64,000 bases of DNA, taken from Epiperipatus broadwayi (taxonomy: Eukaryota; Onychophora; Udeonychophora; Euonychophora; Peripatidae). Below, one piece after another: positions 13,129 to 25,549 of this stretch (its first letter is position 1; the number at the start of each line of letters is the position of its first letter). The notes beneath the pieces were generated by a model that did no database searches, had not been told where the DNA came from, and was given only the letters and a program-made list of their open reading frames with translations. The stretch lies in NCBI GenBank assembly GCA_028023455.1, contig JAQFVV010012447.1, forward strand, positions 1,056,001 through 1,120,000, in the 5' to 3' direction. A program made the position numbers and the translations under genes.

Positions 13129-13910
13129 CTTAAAAGTGGAAAACCTATAAGTCCTGGAGAGATACCTGGAGAAAATTTAAAAATAGCGATGATATATTAT
13201 CTTCAATAATATTACAATTTTTTAGGAATATATAAACTTATGAAGTTTTGTTACCTGATCTTAAATATACCTGTATTTTTAAAAAAATAAATAAAAAGAA
13301 TACAGAAGATTGTAATAATTATCATGAAATATTGTTATCTACAACATCAAAGGTGTTTCCCAGGATTTATTGAACAGACTCATTTTAGTCATGAGGAAAT
13401 AGTCACTTGGGACTCAATGTAATTTTTGTTACTAAACAATTATAAAAAAACTGTTGAGAACAAATAAATGATTTATATATTGATTTTATTGATTTGGTTA
13501 AAGCATATAATCAGAAGTTTTGTGGCCCTAAGTGAAATTACTTGGTATTTGGTTGTAAAATATAGTTTGTACATGCTGGAATGAGGGGAACTAATACTAT
13601 AATAAAAAATGTGAAATGTTTGAAGGATGGGTATTAGTTTCCAACTTTGCTTTTGCTAGTTTTTGTTTAAGTATTAGAGGAAGTCGTAGATGTTGAGGTG
13701 CATAATAATGCAAATATAGTGATTTTGCTTTTAATGACTTAAAAGTTAGTATTGCATCACAGCAATATAATTATTTCAACTAATTTACTAATATACTGAG
13801 CTGATATTTTACCTAATTTATTGTATGAAGGTTTTATTTGAATCTCCTACCAATGTAACATAAAAGCTTTAAGAAAATTTAATTTAAGAATATTTTATTA
13901 TTATTTTTTT
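13129..13910 (+). pseudogene. Decayed LINE reverse transcriptase
   Basis: No single long frame survives, but three blocks fall in the right order. LKSGKPISPGEIPGENLK at 13129 matches the LK..KA.GPDGIP.E.LK block before the RT fingers. EDCNNYHEILLSTTSKVF at about 13305 matches the common CNNYRGISLL...KVF block. FIDLVKAYNQ at about 13490 matches the FIDL.KAFD block holding the first catalytic aspartate region. They are followed by VFGCKI and HAGM and later by LKDGY. The wording of these blocks is that of RTE/BovB- or CR1-like endonuclease-RT elements, not of the Tx1/L1-like LINEs elsewhere in this window. Frameshifts (for example between 13190 and 13302) and stops make it dead. A (TA)n run precedes it and a tRNA-SINE abuts its 3' end. 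Confidence 0.7.
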
Positions 13911-13916
13911 TAAGTG

Positions 13917-14010
13917 TCATAGCATCGGCCGGGACGCGAACCCGCAACCCGGGCAACTGCCTGCAAATGCAAGGCAGTCACGCTGACCTCTCGACCATCA
14001 ATGCAAGACA
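13917..14010 (-). mobile_element. tRNA-derived SINE
   Basis: On the minus strand: an A-box-like TGGTCGAGAGGTCAGCG, an anticodon-like hairpin CTGCC...GGCAG, a T arm with B box GGGTTCGCGTCCC, then GATGCTATGACAC and an A/AAT-rich tail. Acceptor-like GCATTG pairs with CGATGC and an outer GTC with GAC, so the acceptor helix is longer than in a real tRNA. The sequence is closest to a Ser/Leu-type tRNA but the anticodon loop is 11 nt, so it is not a functional tRNA gene. Two relatives lie at 25.0 and 47.9 kb. Confidence 0.8.
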
Positions 14011-17000
14011 ATTTTAAAAATATAATAAAGTAGAAAGATTGTAAGAAATCATTATTTTCTTCAGTTTTCTGGATATAATAGTATAGAATCTACAATCACA
14101 CATATCACATCTTCATTGGATTAAACATTTTATGAATACTGCATTTATTAAGGCAATAAACCTAAAGTTTGTGCGGTTAAAAATGTGAAGATAGGGACCT
14201 CTACAGGTCTTAACCACAAGCTTACTCATTGGAAGAAAAGAGGAGAACCCTTCTTTACTTCAAGCTACTTTCTATATAAATAGGTGAAGCTGAAGCGGTT
14301 AGATCTGAGAGTGTGAAGCTATTCAATACTTCACTGATTAAGTCCACAATTCCTATTACCAATTAGTACTCGTGAAATCTTTCAATTTATAATGAGTCAA
14401 TGGAACAATCTCATAGTTAGAAATCTGTTATGCATTTTCAAGCACACACTCTTGAAGTTTATTGCCTTAGTAAATATTACTTACGTAATTAACGTGCGTT
14501 AAATAAATTTATAATTACATATCTTCAATAAATTGCTTCATCTATTCATATTACATAAAGTCTTTTTCTAATCTCTAGCAATCTTCTGGAATCCACTTTG
14601 TTTTAAACTGTCCATTTATTTTTATCTACTCTAAAACCATCTTCAGCCAAGCTCCATTTCAATTATATCAAAGATACCTGCTAGTTTTTTCATTCTTATA
14701 TTTTGATTTTGAACTTTTATTAATCTTAACATTTATACATATTTTGCTGCATAATCTAAACTCTTTATATTTCTCTTCTTTCTTTTTAAGTACATATGTA
14801 TATTTCCTTTTAATATTAAGTTACTTTTGCATAGGATTAGTTATTTGTATTGGTTTTCAATACAATGTTATTTTTGATATAACAATGCTTATTTGATGGA
14901 ATTAAACAGCATCAGATTCTTGAAATAAGTATAATCAATACAACTCTAAGATAATAATAATAATGTATTAAAGATAAGTTTAATAATTATTAATCAGACC
15001 AGTCTATGAATAACAAATCTGTCCACATAAAGATTGTTCATCCATTTCTCTATTTATTTAATATTTTATAATGCTATGTGTTCATTTTACTTCTTTTGTA
15101 GAAAACGTTTTTTAGACTTTATTAATTATAGCTTCAACCATATCTTCCCAATGAAAACAACAAATATTGCACTTCTTCAAAGTAACTTTTAAAATGTAAG
15201 TATGTTTTACCTCTTCCAATAAAAACCATACTTAAATTCTCCTTAAATGTTTTTTAGAAAACTTCAATAAAGGTGGAATTTTACAAAGTAGGTTCTAATA
15301 GTAACACTCCCAGAAAGCTAAAGAACATGCTGTTTCAATGTATCATCTAGCCACTATATTTTCCAATTCTACAGAGGATCTTTAAATTAAATTTTTATAA
15401 TGCCTGAATGTTGGGTGATAGTATGTCCAAATCTCATTTCAAAACAATACATTAGATAAAACAAGCAACTCTATATACAAGTGATTTAGTTAAGTTATTA
15501 TAATAAAAAATGTTACCTTTTAACTATTAAATATTACAAAATAGAGAGCATATAATAGAAATTAGCAATATATTTGAAAGTCACATTCTAATTTTGTAAC
15601 TAAAGTTGAAATATATGTTATATCATAATTAAAATTATATTATATAATTTCAGAGTACAAGTTACTAACCAAATATATTTTAAGATTTGTAATTCTGAAG
15701 GAGTTAATTACAGTGGGCGAATGCTAACTAATTAAAAGATGTATTACACTGAATTAGACTTGGTAGATAATAATGGTGTGATGAAGCTTTGATTATAAGA
15801 AAATAGGTAAGTATTCTAGAGTAATTGTTGTTAACGTAAGTATGAGAATAAATCTCAGGAAAAGTAGATTAAATTACGATTTATAATAGTAAGTATGATT
15901 TTATTAAATGGTTGGATCCCAATAAAATCCCTCTTGTGATTCAATTATTTCATTATCAATCTAATTGGATTTTAGAATAGAATACGAGATAGCATAGAAT
16001 AGCATCAATCATTTTAAGTTATTGTAATTTGGTTAATATTTTTATTTTAGGATTCTTAAATTGTAGAAGAGTAGTTATTTCATTATTTCAATGAAACATT
16101 ATGTTAGTCATTGCTTGCTGTGGGAGTTTTTTTAAATGATTATAATAGGATGGTAGTAGAAGAATTGTCACAATAGCATCGTACTTGTGAATGTATTTTA
16201 TATACTTCTCAATGTTAAAACCATTCTCTTGTAATCATCCTTAAAGTCTATCTTATGTTTTAATATTTAGCAAGTTTCAAACCCCATGAAGAGTCTTATA
16301 CTTTATTATTGTTATACTTGATGGTTTATTATTGAGCTAGTATAGTAGGAATATAATAAAAAAGGTAGGGCAAGGTAGAGAAGTGTGTTCAAAAAACCGG
16401 AAGGGAAGATTACAATATATATATATATTCTAACCTGTACTCTCATGCATCTTCACTTCCATATAATATATGATATAAAATACAATGGGTTATATCTCAG
16501 TTAATAATTAATAACTAAAATATTCAGCATTAAAATTAAAATATTTCACTAGCTCAAATTTAAAATACGAATAAGGTTCAGTTTATAAAATAAATTAAAT
16601 AAATATTTAATATTTTCATGAGACTTGAAGTGAAAATACAGGTGACAAGATAGATTACATTGAGCCAATATCCCACAGGATACTACCTCAATGGCATAAG
16701 AACACTATCCCCCCTTTATTACTATTTCAAATAACAAACTCATAGTATTCTTACGACTTTAATAACTTCTACTCACTAAGATTAAACTAATAATTAAATC
16801 TTAATCTTCTATTTATAATAATCTAGCTCAAATAAAATAATCTCAGGTTCATAAAGTTTATTCTAAGTTAATAAAATACGGTAGTAAAATATGAGAAGGG
16901 ATTTTATGTCATAATCTACTACACTGAAACTAATAATAATAAATAACAGTAATAATATTCTTCATTGTTTAACTAATTCTGTATGTCTTTTCTTTTTACT

Positions 17001-20000
17001 ATAATTTTATTACCATAATAAAATAATGAAATAATATAATATGATCTTACATCTTCATGTAATGATATAATAAATACATGGTACCATTTTAATAATCTGA
17101 CAAACAAAATATGTGTGGCAACTGATAGCATATAATTTAATATAATATTGTGATAACTAATTTATGTCCAATAAAATAATGTAAGATTATGATTATTTAA
17201 TTATAATGAATACCAATAAAATATTTAAAATTCTTAAAATAATTATCTATTTATCTTTTGTGCAAAATTATATATTTGTTTCAATTATTATGCATATATC
17301 GTGATTTCATGCAGCGATGTGGAGAAATAAATAACTCAGACACAAAATTTTTTAAATAACAAAATTTAACAAAGTTTATTACTAACAACAAATAAATAAA
17401 CAATTTATTTACACTATTTACAGTGGATATCCTTAACTTTTTTACTTTACAGTTTGATCTACCGGGTTATAAAAAAATAATTTATATTTCAATTATATCT
17501 TTATTTAGATTTAGGACAAAATTAAAAAAATATTACTATTTGGTTTCTTATTATGGTTAACTTGTTACAAATATATTTATCTACTTTATTAGCAACAGCA
17601 TTTTATCCTTAATATTATTAAACTATCTTATTTTAAAAATTCATACTTAGAAAAACATTCTATAGAAAACAAAATTTAATAATGAGTATGGATTTCTCAA
17701 GATATTAAAAAAAATTTCATCTTGCAAAGTCAAAGATGTTACACAAAATATTATCCAAAATTCAGTACTAGATTTTAGTATTTATCACACAATGTTTACT
17801 AATCATAATATATTCTCTTTTAAGCCTTACTTTAGTATGATATAAGTGTAATCATCAATATATTTCGGTTAATCAATAAACAAAAAAATATACTATGCAT
17901 ATTGTTTACATAATTTACTTTATACTATTGTATTTTAAAAATATGCAATACTTATTTTTCTTTTAAAAATAATAATAAAGCATTTAAAATTATTATCACT
18001 TTAAAGAAAATATCTTTGTTTAGATACCCTATTTAAAAAGTTTATATTTCATTTTCGAAATAAATTCAAAATATATTCTATGATTCTTTTATTTCCTTAG
18101 AATACTTTGGATCTTCAATTTTAAGTTATAATGTCCTATTCCTCCTAAGCAAATAAACCAATCTTATGCAAAATGATAGCATAACCTAAGTTCTAAATTA
18201 TTTATCATTTCTCTTAAATATATCTTACTGAACAATGCAGTTACATGAAATAAAGATAGCGAAAACAGATGCATAGGATTAAGGAAGAAAGCTAGAGTAT
18301 TACTCTTAACATATCTCAAAATCATGGCACAGTGTGAAGAGGTATGACATTTACCTACCTAATATCCTCTAGTACAGGGACGATGTTAAAACTATTCTTC
18401 AGCTTTATTAGAACATCAAATATTTAAAGAAATATAAACACTGTCCAAATAAAATGTGTATCAATCATAGGGCTTTGTTAACTATGCTGATATTCACATA
18501 AAGACTAAATATTATTTCCATTCCTTATAACATCCTATTTCTTAAAACATCATCTTGGTTTCCTGCTAACTATAGTACTTCCAAGCCACTATCTCAACAT
18601 TATTTCTCAAGATTTTCCACATCTTACATCGATAAATAACTATCTGCATTTACAAAACAATAAATAAAATTCATTAATAGTTAAACAATCTAGCTGTTCC
18701 ACAAGAAAAGTCTGCTTACTTCATTATTCTATATGTCTAATCATATACAATCTACTTAGACAATATTCGAATATCCAATAACATGAAAATTTTAAAAGGA
18801 TCACATAATTATTTGTTATGTTGGATTATATTACTAATAAAAAAAAAAAAATCATCGTATGCATATTTTCAAATCAATCCTATCTCATAATGTTTTTTAA
18901 ATTGTTGTATGAAATGCGGTACATATAAATAAAAAAACTTTTATACTTCATTTTTCCAATTTATGGATGATCTAAAGAAAACAAAAAAAAATATACATTA
19001 TAAATTATCAATAGTTATTATTATTACCAATAACCATTATCTAGTCATCGTGTTCAGTAGGCTTCCTTTATCCACTTGAGCATTGCAGATATAAAAAAAA
19101 TTCACACCCATACACTTTATATTAAAATATTTTTAGCTAAATTATTAGATTGTTATATTATAAAATTTTAATATTAATAAATTAATGTTTTTATGTTTTT
19201 CCTAATCTTATATAAAAATTTAGATTTAAACTAGGTTAACAAAATAAAAGGAATCAAAACTATAATTACATATTTTCTTGACGATAGTTCCTGATAAGTC
19301 CAAAATGTTTATTATTTTCTCTAGAGTTTTTAAAAATGTTCTCCTCCAAGTGCGTTAAAGTTTAAAATAAAAATAATTATTAATCCATTTAGTAAAATTT
19401 ATAGAAAATAATCCTTGGTTTTAGTATTTAGGACGATAATTATTAAATCATAATATTAATTAATCCCATGAAGCTTCTTAATCTTCTCTACCAATATTCT
19501 CTGTGTATCCGATGCATCAATCCATCTAATTTAACTTTAAAAATATTCGATAAACTTTTAAGTACTATTTGTATTTCCATGGATCCATCTTTTATTCAAC
19601 TATGTGTTCACTTTTTTATATATGTTTCCTTCTTAATACATTTAAACTTTCATTTGGTATTTTTATATATCACTTTTAAAAAAAAAACTTCAAGTACTTT
19701 TAAACAAATCTTTTCTAAATACATTTTTAAAACAATTCTAAGAATGGATATTTTAATATCAAAAACGCTTCTGTAACATATTTTCCTGGGTTCTTTCTTT
19801 AATTCTTGAAAATATTTTTTCTAAAAATGTTACCTTCAGAAAGGATATAACATTTTACTCCTTTTGATATAATATTAGATAAAATAATTCATGAAATATA
19901 ATTGTTTTATTACTATTTAAAAATAATTCTTAGATAAACTTATAAATAATACGTTTCAATACATTTTTTAGACTCCGTATAATGTCCGAGCTGTGGTTTT

Positions 20001-21300
20001 TATATACCAAAACAGTTCTTCGGTGAAATATTAATAAAGCTGTATCAATAAATATTTCAAATATTTTTTCAGCATTACAACTTATAACCATTTTATTTCG
20101 TAGTATATCCATTTTTTTATTGCGAAGTTTAGGTTAAACTTTTAGATAAAATACGACTGGTAAGTACTTTAAAAATTAGAAAATCATTTCCACGAAGTTT
20201 CGAAATTATTATATTTTAACACCCTCTTTTGCAAAAATACTTTAAAAAATTATCAATTAGTTTTTTTCAAATAAAACGATAAGAAAGTACTAAAAAAAAA
20301 ATTGACTAAAATAAAAAAATTAAAAATAAATACTCTCTTTGATAGTTATAATTTACCTTTCTCTAGTTTCAATACATTATTAATCTCTCCTTATCCCCCC
20401 CCATGCAATTCATATTTATAGTCTGTAAGAATACCTCATTTGATTGGTTGATTCTTACTTTAACTTGAGAACAAATTTACATATTTTCAGTTTATAGCAG
20501 AATTGAATTTCAAAATTAGAAATTATGACGTAATGAACTTAAAATATTATTTAAAATATTACTTTTAAATCAATTATTTTATTAAAATTATTTAAACATT
20601 TAAAATAACTTTTAAAATAACTTTAATAACCTATTCCATTTATCTATTTTTATTTAAACAAAATATTTAATTTTTATTATATCTGTATTCGTCTTTATTA
20701 CATTACTTAAAACATTACATATGATAGTTAACTTAATATTTATTATTATTTGCTAGGTGACAATTCCATCCAATTCTATAATATAACTTTTAAAATATTT
20801 TAAACTTCATTACTTTAAATACAAACAAGCACGTGTATGAAAGTATATAGTATACAAGTCACATGATTAATAACTTTGACAGACGATTTTCAATCTATTT
20901 CTCTGCCTAGATTTATATAATTGATACACTTATTATATTATATAAAATAATTATAAAATTTGGAAGAACAATTTAGAAAATATAGAATTAAATACAATTC
21001 TCACCATCATAAAGTTTATTTTTTAAAATATATTATATTAATTTTGACTATTAAATATGATTATAAATTTAAACATAACATTTATTAAATTATCAGTTTT
21101 AAACTATTAAAATCGAATTTTTAAATATACTTTTAATATTTATAGCTGTGTTATTTAATATGGCCAACTTTTACAACCATATGAAACAATATTTTAAGCT
21201 TTACATAACCATTTTTTTAAATAATTCGCTATAATTTTATATACTACGTATTTGCTTTAACCTCAAATTGTACTTTAAAGATATAATTGACTTAATACAA
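14011..21300. other. Long AT-rich stretch without recognisable features
   Basis: About 7.3 kb in which I see no gene, RNA or repeat family. The block 14160-14430 is slightly richer in G+C and could be an old repeat or exon, but no frame stays open. The 102-aa frame at 19468 is a low-complexity Phe/Ile/Leu/Ser translation. Confidence 0.45.
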
Positions 21301-21469
21301 TTACCATATTAAAAGAACATATTCTAAATTTAAAATTTTTAGTAATTGACTGTTATGAACTATTACTGACCTATAGAAAAGGGCACAATATATTTCCACA
21401 CACAGCAAGCTAGAGTAATCAATGGATGCCTGAAGGCTTGTGCATAAAACCCCATCTAGTGCCCACTCG

Positions 21470-21526
21470 TCCAATACCCCCAAACTAGTTTCTGGCTTAT
21501 GGCCTTCATCAGTGAGGAGCCTTGGA
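21470..21526 (-). ncRNA. Hammerhead ribozyme, F1, core intact with U at the cut
   Basis: Minus strand: TCCAA with TTGGA as outer stem I, CCTCA with TGGGG as inner stem I, CTGATGA (plus 21506-21512), stem II GGC-CATAA-GCC with an A-A mismatch at its base, GAAA, stem III ACTAGT. H17 is U rather than C, which the H rule allows although it normally cleaves more slowly. Confidence 0.8.
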
Positions 21527-21560
21527 TCTGAGAGAACTGTACCCCATCTAGTTCCTACTC

Positions 21561-21619
21561 ATCCAATACCCCCAGACTAGTTTCTGGCTTATGGCCTTCA
21601 TCAGTGAGGAGCCTTGGAT
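21561..21619 (-). ncRNA. Hammerhead ribozyme, F1, core intact
   Basis: Minus strand: ATCCAA pairs with TTGGAT (6 pairs, plus 21614-21619 with 21561-21566), CCTCA pairs with TGGGG, CTGATGA at plus 21598-21604, stem II GGC-CATAA-GCC, GAAA at plus 21581-21584, stem III ACTAGT, C17, cut between plus 21575 and 21574. A textbook two-part stem I with an internal loop. Confidence 0.87.
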
Positions 21620-21990
21620 CTGAGGCACTAGATGGGGTTTTATGCAAAGCCTTCTGGCATCCATTGATTACTCTAGCTTGCTATGTGTGGCAATATATAT
21701 AATGAGTTTTGCCTGTTTTAACAACTGTTATACACAAGCGTAAAAGGTGGTGGTCATGTGATGTTTATTGGCTTAATAAAAAATTATCAAAATTATGTCA
21801 GCATATATTTAAAAAAAACATTGACATTGAATGCTAATAATTTTAATAAATCTATAAACCAATTATGGTTCTTACATATATAACATTTCAAATATATAAA
21901 ATTATTATTCTTTTACAAAAGCTATGCCATTAGCTGCAAGCTGTAGTAATTTATTGATGCAATTGATAGTGATTTTCTATCAAGTGCTAA

Positions 21991-22056
21991 CCTATCCATT
22001 ATCTCCAGATTAGTTTCAAGCGTATGGCTTTCTCTACTGAGAAGCTTGAATTTTTA
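21991..22056 (-). ncRNA. Decayed hammerhead, F1
   Basis: Reverse complement reads CAGTAGAGA where CTGATGA is expected, then AAGC-CATAC-GCTT, GAAACTAATC, TGGAGATAATGGAT. Stem II and everything 3' of it are kept but the first core strand is ruined, so cleavage is not expected. Confidence 0.6.
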
Positions 22057-22477
22057 GATCAATGTCTGGTCCTTTAGGATCTAATGCATCTTCTATCCCA
22101 GCTATCATTTATTTTTTGATTTCACTATTAAGCTATCTGTTCAATCTGAAAACATATTAATGTTTACAATCTAAACTAATTTACCTATAAAGTCATATAG
22201 AACTAAAACCTATTCAGTTTCTATACATTAAGGCATTCTTACCTTTTTTAAAGAACTATGGGCACCTTTATCCTGTGTACATAATGCTCTAAAACTGTTA
22301 AAGTATCACATGATCCTATCACATGACTTTAGATCACTCTATGTAGGCATGTTTGGTAGATTGAAACAATTATGTTTTTCAAATTGGTCTGATAGCTTGA
22401 TAATAAAACAGAAATGTAAATGATAGTTTACAGAGGAAAGATACATTATATCTTAAAGGTCCAGAGAGTGCTCCAAG

Positions 22478-22536
22478 ATCTAAAGCTTTTCACTGATGAA
22501 AGCCACAAGCTTGAAATTAGTCTGGAGATATTGGAT
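22478..22536 (+). ncRNA. Hammerhead ribozyme, F1 subfamily, core intact
   Basis: ATCTAA (22478-22483) pairs with TTGGAT (22531-22536) using one G-U. TTTCA pairs with TGGAG through G-U and A-U pairs. CTGATGA lies at 22493-22499, stem II AAGC-CACAA-GCTT is fully paired, GAAA starts at 22513, stem III is ATTAGT, C17 at 22522. Compared with the 6.3 and 21.6 kb copies, both sides of stem II changed together (TGGC/GCCA to AAGC/GCTT), a compensatory change that argues for selection on the fold. Confidence 0.85.
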
Positions 22537-22640
22537 AGAGCAGCAGTAGATAGGGACTTATTAATCACTACAATCTGCATTTATTAATTACTAAAGCTTA
22601 TAGTAAGTGGCATTACTATGGTAAAAGAGAAAAAAGTATG

Positions 22641-24020
22641 CTGTTAAAACAACATCTAGTAAGCTGAACTCATATGATAGAATCACATGATATTGGATTG
22701 GTTTTACACTATATAAACGTATACATAGAGAAAATATTATTGAATACATATCATAATTCACAAATAAGATTTCTAAAGAACTATTTTAATAAACTTGTAA
22801 ACAATACCCTCCCTCTTGCATTAATGTCAATTTATTGGACAGACAAAATGGTATACTTTTATCTAAACTCAAATTCTCAAATGGTAAATGAATTAAGCAT
22901 CAATACTATGAAAATGTGAAGATTTTTATATTTGCAGTAATTTTGTAATTTATTAATCAAGCCAACTTATAGTTTTAAGTAACAAATCAAATGACATTCT
23001 AATAATTTTAATAAATCTACAAATAAACCACAGTTATTAAATACGTAATATTTAGAATATATAATTTTATTCATAGTGCAAGAAATCCCAAATATGTTAA
23101 TATATTTGATTTTAAGTTTAATATTTTTGTGGGATGTTGTCAAAGGACTGTAACAGCCAGCTGTGTTAAAACTATTGTCATGGAAGAGATGATTGGCTGC
23201 TTAATTTAGTATGATGTCAAAGTTTGTTTCATATGAATTGATTGGATGGTGTAGTTTAAACTGTTAATGAACAGTTTATGTTCTATCTATATAATCACAC
23301 AAGTAAGTTGGGTTTTTTCAAAACATCAGAATAATCTTGAATTCATGCTACAATTCCTTAATGAAGAAGGCTATAAGCTAGAAATTAATATGATGATGTG
23401 GAGGTAATAGCATTATGGTCTAACATCAATTGATTTCTCAAACTTACAATAGATATCTTGGAATATGAGTGACAAAATGGTTCTAAATACTTTGCATATG
23501 TTTTACTGATAATACTAAAAATAATGCCTCAAATATCAATCACATTCTAAAATTTTTTGAAAAGGAATCCTTTACAAGTGGACATGTTAGAACATTTATA
23601 TTAGATGCTTTTTGGTGCACAACATGCAATTTAAATCACAATAATAATCCCAGAAGATACTCCACACACACTTATTGATAAATTAAAAAACAATACAACA
23701 AAGAGATAGGAAAATAGCTTATGTAATATATAAATATATGGTCATTAATGCATCTAAATTAGAACCTGGTAATATGTCATGGTTACTTCCAAAAACAAAA
23801 CAAAAATTAAACTTGCTTGTTATTTTCTATGAAATGCATAACAAGGCAACACTGTTACTCATAACTACAGATAAGTATATTTATCACACCTTTAGGCTCT
23901 TTCAATACCTGAAACCTGAACTGCGCTGTTTTAACTAAGCAATATCTTGTTTTTCTGTATTGTCACTGGCCGCCCAAATAGAAAATTAATCTTTTATTCA
24001 TAGTTTAGTAGTCAAAATTA
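22641..24020. other. Non-coding with a possible decayed hammerhead at 23350-23403
   Basis: At 23356 the plus strand reads TTAATGAAGAAGGCTATAAG then CTAGAAATTAATATGATG. Spacing and GAAA fit a hammerhead, but the first core strand (ATGAAGA) is mutated and stem I is not clear. About 100 bp upstream AAACTGTTAATGAACAGTTT could be a diverged form of the palindromic box seen in F1, F3 and F4. Open frames at 22674 (81 aa) and 23738 (66 aa) have no recognisable domain. Confidence 0.35.
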
Positions 24021-24023
24021 AAA

Positions 24024-24105
24024 CAAGCAAAACTCACTATACGTATTGCCACACACAGCAAGCTAAAAATGTTGATCATGTGGTGTTTATTGGCTTAGTC
24101 TAGTA
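24024..24105. mobile_element. F1 fragment
   Basis: GCAAAACTCACTATACGTAT, TGCCACACACAGCAAGCTA and then TGATCATGTGGTGTTTATTG: the outer ends of an F1 copy joined directly with the middle, ribozyme included, deleted. Confidence 0.75.
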
Positions 24106-25020
24106 GTCCTTTAAAAGACATATATAAATATTACTGATAAATTTTTAAATTTTGTTTTAATTGCTTTATTTATTGTAATTTTTGTATCGTAAATTAAATT
24201 GTTTTTTTAATATTAGTGAAGATCAATTTTAAACTCAACAACTTATTCAAAAATTTTAACTTTTATAATGTTTTTAAAATGAAATTTTAGTAGGAAATTA
24301 AGACTTCTGAAGGAACTGCAACAGTTTCCAGTTATTTATTGATTTCATTTAAAAATAAAAAAATGGAGATTGATTTAGATTTTACAAGGTAATGAAACTA
24401 CCAACTAGTAATCATTAGTTTTTTTTAAAGACTTTATGTCACTTACTTATGGTGTTTTAAAAACTAATTTACTTAAAAATAATTAAAAAAAAAACAAATT
24501 TAATTACAGTAAGTAATTATTGCTTTTTTAAAAAACCTTAATTACTTTTTATATAGAAAAGCATAAGCCATATTATATGTAAAAAAAAAACAACAAAACA
24601 TTTCAATTGCCGAAATGATTCAAGTTTTTCAAATATATGGCTCTGTTATGAACCATTAAGTCAGTTTCCTATCTAATTCGACTAAAATACGGGCTTTTAA
24701 ATTAATTAAGCTGCTCACTCTAGTGTTACTTTTTTATAAACAACTTCTTCCAAAAGAAATTAATAGATCGAGTGACTATATATGCTCTATCCATAATTAG
24801 AATACCAATTGAATTTTTTTTAATACTATCACGTGATTTTGTTATAGGTTTATTATAAAATAATAAAGGGAATTACTTTTGAAAGCACTTCCATAAACAT
24901 ATGAGAAAATCATGTGATGCTTGTTGATATTTTGTTTTATATTCAATGCATGGAAGAAGTCTGCAGTTAACATAAAAATAATCTCTAAAATATATAAAAA
25001 ACTGCTTATTTGATTTTTAA
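24106..25020. other. AT-rich non-coding stretch
   Basis: No feature recognised. Confidence 0.45.
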
Positions 25021-25021
25021 T

Positions 25022-25108
25022 ATGTCAAAGCGTCAGCCGGGAAGCGAACCCGGGTACAACAGCTTGTAAGGCGGCTGTGCTAATTACTGGCCACCAACGT
25101 TTGACAAG
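25022..25108 (-). mobile_element. tRNA-derived SINE
   Basis: Minus strand: GTCAAACGTTGGTGGCCAG, anticodon-like arm with CCTTACAAG, then CCCGGGTTCGCTTCCCGG (T arm with B box GGTTCGCTTCC) and GACGCTTTGACATATT. GTCAAACGTT at the 5' end pairs with GCTTTGAC at the 3' end, again extending the acceptor helix. Related to the copies at 13.9 and 47.9 kb but with a different D-arm region. Confidence 0.78.
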
Positions 25109-25540
25109 CAGCTTTGATATCAGATCTATATAACAATGCAAGTTGACTTTGACTTCACTGTACTGCTAATTTGAATAGTATAAAGGAATAAAAGATGGTT
25201 ATTAGATATGTAAATGCATTAATTCCAGCTTTAAATTCCAAATCTTTACTGATGAAAGCAAGAACCAAAATATTCTGTGATGGGTTATTACAATTTTATA
25301 TCAACTAGTGTCCAATGGTTTACTGATGCTTATAGTAAGTGGCTATAAGACAGAACAAAGAAAATGACTCTTGGAAGTATTAGGTAGAAGAGTGAGGAAA
25401 ACCATTATCATCATTACCATCATCAATAAATTGACTCAAAGATCTTTTATATCATTCCAATATCTTCTTCAAAAGTTTGCAACTATTGTTCTATATTTCA
25501 GAAAATTATAATTATATATTTTATAATAAAATCCTCTACT
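25109..25540. other. Non-coding stretch
   Basis: No gene. At 25233-25290 ACTGATGAAAGC and AACCAAAATATTCTG hint at a ruined hammerhead but no helix can be confirmed. Confidence 0.35.
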
Positions 25541-25549
25541 GTTCAAACA

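Larger units (their letters stand above)
21405..21775. mobile_element. F1 hammerhead repeat, internally deleted foldback
   Basis: Left arm (minus orientation) carries CACACACAGCAAGCTAGAG, AATCAATGGATGCC and two ribozymes only 92 bp apart. The right arm (about 21629-21720) is the reverse complement of the left outer part, followed by the TTTTAACAACTGTTATAC and GTCATGTGATG landmarks. The two ribozymes are far closer than the 453-nt unit, so most of one unit body was lost between them. Confidence 0.8.
21920..22640. mobile_element. F1 hammerhead repeat, diverged inverted pair
   Basis: Left half in minus orientation (decayed ribozyme about 21991-22056, TCACATGATC landmark at 22310). Right half in plus orientation with an intact ribozyme at 22478-22536, then TTATTAATCACTACAATCTG and TTATTAATTACTAAAGC, homologous to the CATTGATTACTCTGG landmark. 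Sequence divergence from the 6-7 kb array is much greater than between its own arms, so this is an older subfamily. Confidence 0.65.

Noticed and set aside
13917-14010. A functional tRNA gene
   Set aside because: The 11-nt anticodon loop, non-standard acceptor helix and A-rich tail mark it as a SINE.
19468-19776. 102-aa frame as a membrane protein gene
   Set aside because: Low-complexity Phe/Leu/Ile/Ser composition expected from AT-rich DNA, no start context, domain or neighbouring exon.
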